From Pseudomonadota bacterium (lineage in GTDB: Bacteria > Desulfobacterota > Syntrophia > Syntrophales > UBA5619), in NCBI GenBank assembly GCA_018827585.1, contig JAHJXP010000259.1, positions 1-7,275 of the forward strand: a stretch of 7,275 nt of DNA. The letters are read 5' to 3'. Positions 5,867 through 7,275 of the stretch are shown here, piece by piece (the first letter of the stretch is position 1; every line of letters starts with the position of its first letter). The position numbers and the translations under genes were made by a program. The notes under the pieces are model-generated. The model saw only the letters and a program-made list of their open reading frames with translations. It searched no databases and was not told the DNA's origin.

Positions 5867-5889
5867 CAAGTAAACAACGTCCCTATAAT
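5863..5889 (+). promoter_or_regulatory. Hybrid promoter candidate upstream of miaB
   Basis: A perfect -35 TTGACA (5863-5868) at the edge of the element's right inverted repeat is followed 15 bp later by a perfect TATAAT (5884-5889) immediately outside the element. Spacing is 2 bp shorter than optimal for sigma-70. A second TATAAT lies at 5891-5896, and TTGACT at 5902-5907 is a further -35-like hexamer. Transcription would run into miaB about 70 bases downstream. Confidence 0.4.
5866..5883 (-). repeat. Right terminal inverted repeat of the RAYT element
   Basis: The reverse complement reads GGGACGTTGTTTACTTGT, the partner of 5407-5424. It overlaps the stop codon of the transposase remnant and the last bases of an outward-facing TTGACA. 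Confidence 0.8.
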
Positions 5890-5950
5890 TTATAATTGTT
5901 ATTGACTATCTATCCTTCATATATTAGTCAGCAACATGCGATGTTTGGGT

Positions 5951-5960
5951 GGGAGAAGGG
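5951..5960 (+). promoter_or_regulatory. Ribosome-binding site deciding a TTG start for miaB
   Basis: GGGAGAAGGG ends 4 bases before TTG 5965, with GGAG 9 bases away. The only upstream in-frame ATG (5941) has no Shine-Dalgarno, and the ATG at 5961 is out of frame. Confidence 0.6.
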
Positions 5961-5964
5961 ATGC

Positions 5965-7275
5965 TTGGAGAAAAAACAGTTATATATTCATACCTTTGGC
6001 TGCCAGATGAACGTTCAGGATTCGGAGAAGATGGCGGCCCTGCTTCAGGATTCGGGATACGAGACGACGGATGATCCGGAAGGGGCGGATCTGATCATCG
6101 TCAATACATGCAGCATCCGGGAAAAGGCGGCGCAGAAGATCTACAGCCAGCTCGGGCGTTTCCGATCGCTGAAGGAGACCAGGCCGCAGCTTTTGCTCGG
6201 CGTCGGTGGCTGCCTCGCCCAGGAGCGGGGGGAGCGCCTGTTCCACAGGGCGCCCTATCTCGATTTGGTCTTCGGCACGCATCAGATCCACCGGCTTCCG
6301 GAACTGATCGAAGCCCGGGAACAGACGGGGGGAAAAATCGCCGAGACGGGTTTTTGCGAACGGGTCCCATCCCTGGCGATCCCGGCGCAGCCGTCCGCAG
6401 GGGCGGTAAGCGCTTTTGTAACCATCATGCAGGGGTGCGACAATTTCTGCGCGTACTGCGTGGTGCCGCATCTTAGGGGACGGGAGGAGAGCCGGCCGCT
6501 GCCGGAGATCGTCCGGGAGGTTGAAACCCTCGCCGCCAAGGGTATCCGGGAGGTAACGCTTCTCGGACAGAATGTGAACTCTTACGGGAAGACATCGGAC
6601 GGCGGCTCCGATTTTGCCGACCTGATCTGCGCCCTCGGGGATGTAGCCGGGATCCAGAGGATCAGGTTTACGACGTCCCATCCGAAGGACCTCTCGCCGA
6701 AGCTGATCGACTGCTTTGGGAAGGTGGCCTCACTATGCGAGCACATCCACCTCCCGGTCCAGGCGGGGTCGGACCGGGTGCTCAAACGGATGAACAGAGG
6801 GTATACGGCCGGGGAATACCGGGAGAAGATCTCCCTGCTTCGCCAGGCCTGCCCGGAGATCAGCATCACCTCCGACGTGATCGTGGGGTTCCCGGGGGAA
6901 CAGGAGGAGGACTTTCAGGCGACGCTGGCGCTGATGAGAGAGATTCGGTTTGACAACCTCTTCTCGTTTCAGTATTCGGAGCGGGAAGGGACGGCGGCCG
7001 TCGGGATGGACGGGACCGTGGGCGAGAGGGTGAAGCGCGAGCGGCTCCGCATCCTCCAGGACCTTCAGGAGGAACACACCCTCGCAAAGAACCGGGCCCG
7101 AGTGGGTTGGGTGGAGAGGGTGCTGGTCGAGGGGCCGAGCAAAAACAGCGGTGAGGAGATGACGGGAAGGACGCGGGGGAACAGGATCGTCAATTTTTCC
7201 GGGGGACAGGACCTTATCGGGAAAACGGCGCCGGTGCTGATTACGGGGGCCTTCCTCCATTCCCTGCGGGGGGAG
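5965..7275 (+). CDS. miaB: MiaB, tRNA-2-methylthio-N6-dimethylallyladenosine synthase (3' end beyond window)
   Basis: The frame is open to the window edge (437 codons). MiaB adds a methylthio group to position 2 of N6-isopentenyl-adenosine at tRNA position 37, using two [4Fe-4S] clusters and SAM. The N-terminal methylthiotransferase domain has cluster cysteines C13 (FGCQMN), C49 (NTCSIRE) and C83 (GGCLAQ). The radical SAM domain has C158, C162 and C165 (GCDNFCAYC, followed by VVPHLRGRE), LLGQNVNSYG, FTTSHPKDLS, HLPVQAGSDRVLKRMNRGY and DVIVGFPGE. A TRAM domain follows FSFQYSEREGT and runs from about residue 375. Usual length is about 440-450, so only a few residues are missing. The HLPVQ..SDRVLKRMNR and FGCQMN forms favour MiaB over MtaB or RimO. 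Start: TTG 5965 is chosen because of the Shine-Dalgarno at 5951-5960 and because it gives EKKQLYIHTFGCQMN at the front; ATG 5941 would add 8 residues. It is a housekeeping gene lying downstream of a mobile insertion. Confidence 0.95.
   Translation, partial: MEKKQLYIHTFGCQMNVQDSEKMAALLQDSGYETTDDPEGADLIIVNTCSIREKAAQKIYSQLGRFRSLKETRPQLLLGVGGCLAQERGERLFHRAPYLDLVFGTHQIHRLPELIEAREQTGGKIAETGFCERVPSLAIPAQPSAGAVSAFVTIMQGCDNFCAYCVVPHLRGREESRPLPEIVREVETLAAKGIREVTLLGQNVNSYGKTSDGGSDFADLICALGDVAGIQRIRFTTSHPKDLSPKLIDCFGKVASLCEHIHLPVQAGSDRVLKRMNRGYTAGEYREKISLLRQACPEISITSDVIVGFPGEQEEDFQATLALMREIRFDNLFSFQYSEREGTAAVGMDGTVGERVKRERLRILQDLQEEHTLAKNRARVGWVERVLVEGPSKNSGEEMTGRTRGNRIVNFSGGQDLIGKTAPVLITGAFLHSLRGE

Larger units (their letters stand above)
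5407..5883 (+). mobile_element. 477-bp decayed RAYT element with terminal inverted repeats
   Basis: The element is bounded by GGGACGTGGTTTAGTTGT on the left and the inverted copy of GGGACGTTGTTTACTTGT on the right (16 of 18 matching). Between them lies a broken REP-associated tyrosine transposase gene with deletions and frameshifts, so it cannot move by itself, though it could be moved by a relative in the same genome. No target duplication is visible (left flank CACCTGGA, right flank TATAATTT). It interrupts the end of the radical SAM gene. Confidence 0.75.

Noticed and set aside
5961..5963. ATG 5961 as the miaB start
   Set aside because: It is in another frame; the MiaB frame uses TTG 5965 (or ATG 5941).
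5980..6681. Minus-strand 233-codon open frame
   Set aside because: It is antisense to miaB and has no motif of its own.

Overview
The window reads as accessory-rich chromosomal DNA from a GC-rich Gram-negative bacterium, most plausibly an anaerobic deltaproteobacterium (Desulfobacterota, Syntrophus/Geobacter-like). I infer this from the style of the histidine kinase, the B12-type radical SAM protein, the REP-associated transposase remnant and a hairpin repeat resembling those scattered in such genomes. No taxonomic search was possible.

Layout. (1) Bases 1-985 are one end of a mobile element. It carries a minus-strand gene with a DUF4338 (DruA-like) domain and appears to stop at a structured terminus whose outermost bases read 5'-GTAACTACTCAGG on the minus strand. 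(2) At 985/986 the element abuts, in frame, the 3' part of a plus-strand gene for a DUF4412-like (probably exported) protein that has lost its 5' end. (3) After a short convergent spacer with two hairpins, 1810-3503 is a minus-strand two-component operon: a small membrane histidine kinase followed, with a 4-base overlap, by an OmpR/PhoB-type response regulator. (4) A 254-base divergent intergenic region contains an 11-bp-period direct repeat that looks like an OmpR-family operator. (5) 3758-5509 (plus) encodes a B12-binding-type radical SAM protein of unknown substrate. (6) Its 3' end is interrupted by a 477-bp element (5407-5883) with 18-bp terminal inverted repeats and a decayed REP-associated tyrosine transposase (RAYT). 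(7) From 5965 to the window end is miaB, a tRNA methylthiotransferase, nearly complete.

How it may fit together. The divergent arrangement and the direct repeat suggest that the kinase/regulator pair controls itself and/or the radical SAM gene. Two mobile elements have remodelled the locus. The first beheaded the DUF4412-like gene. The second replaced the natural C-terminus of the radical SAM protein and placed a perfect -35 hexamer 15 bp from a perfect TATAAT upstream of miaB. I see no complete new defence or metabolic system. The best leads are the DUF4338 element with its folded end, the candidate operator, and the RAYT element's effects on both neighbours. No tRNA, rRNA or CRISPR array was seen.
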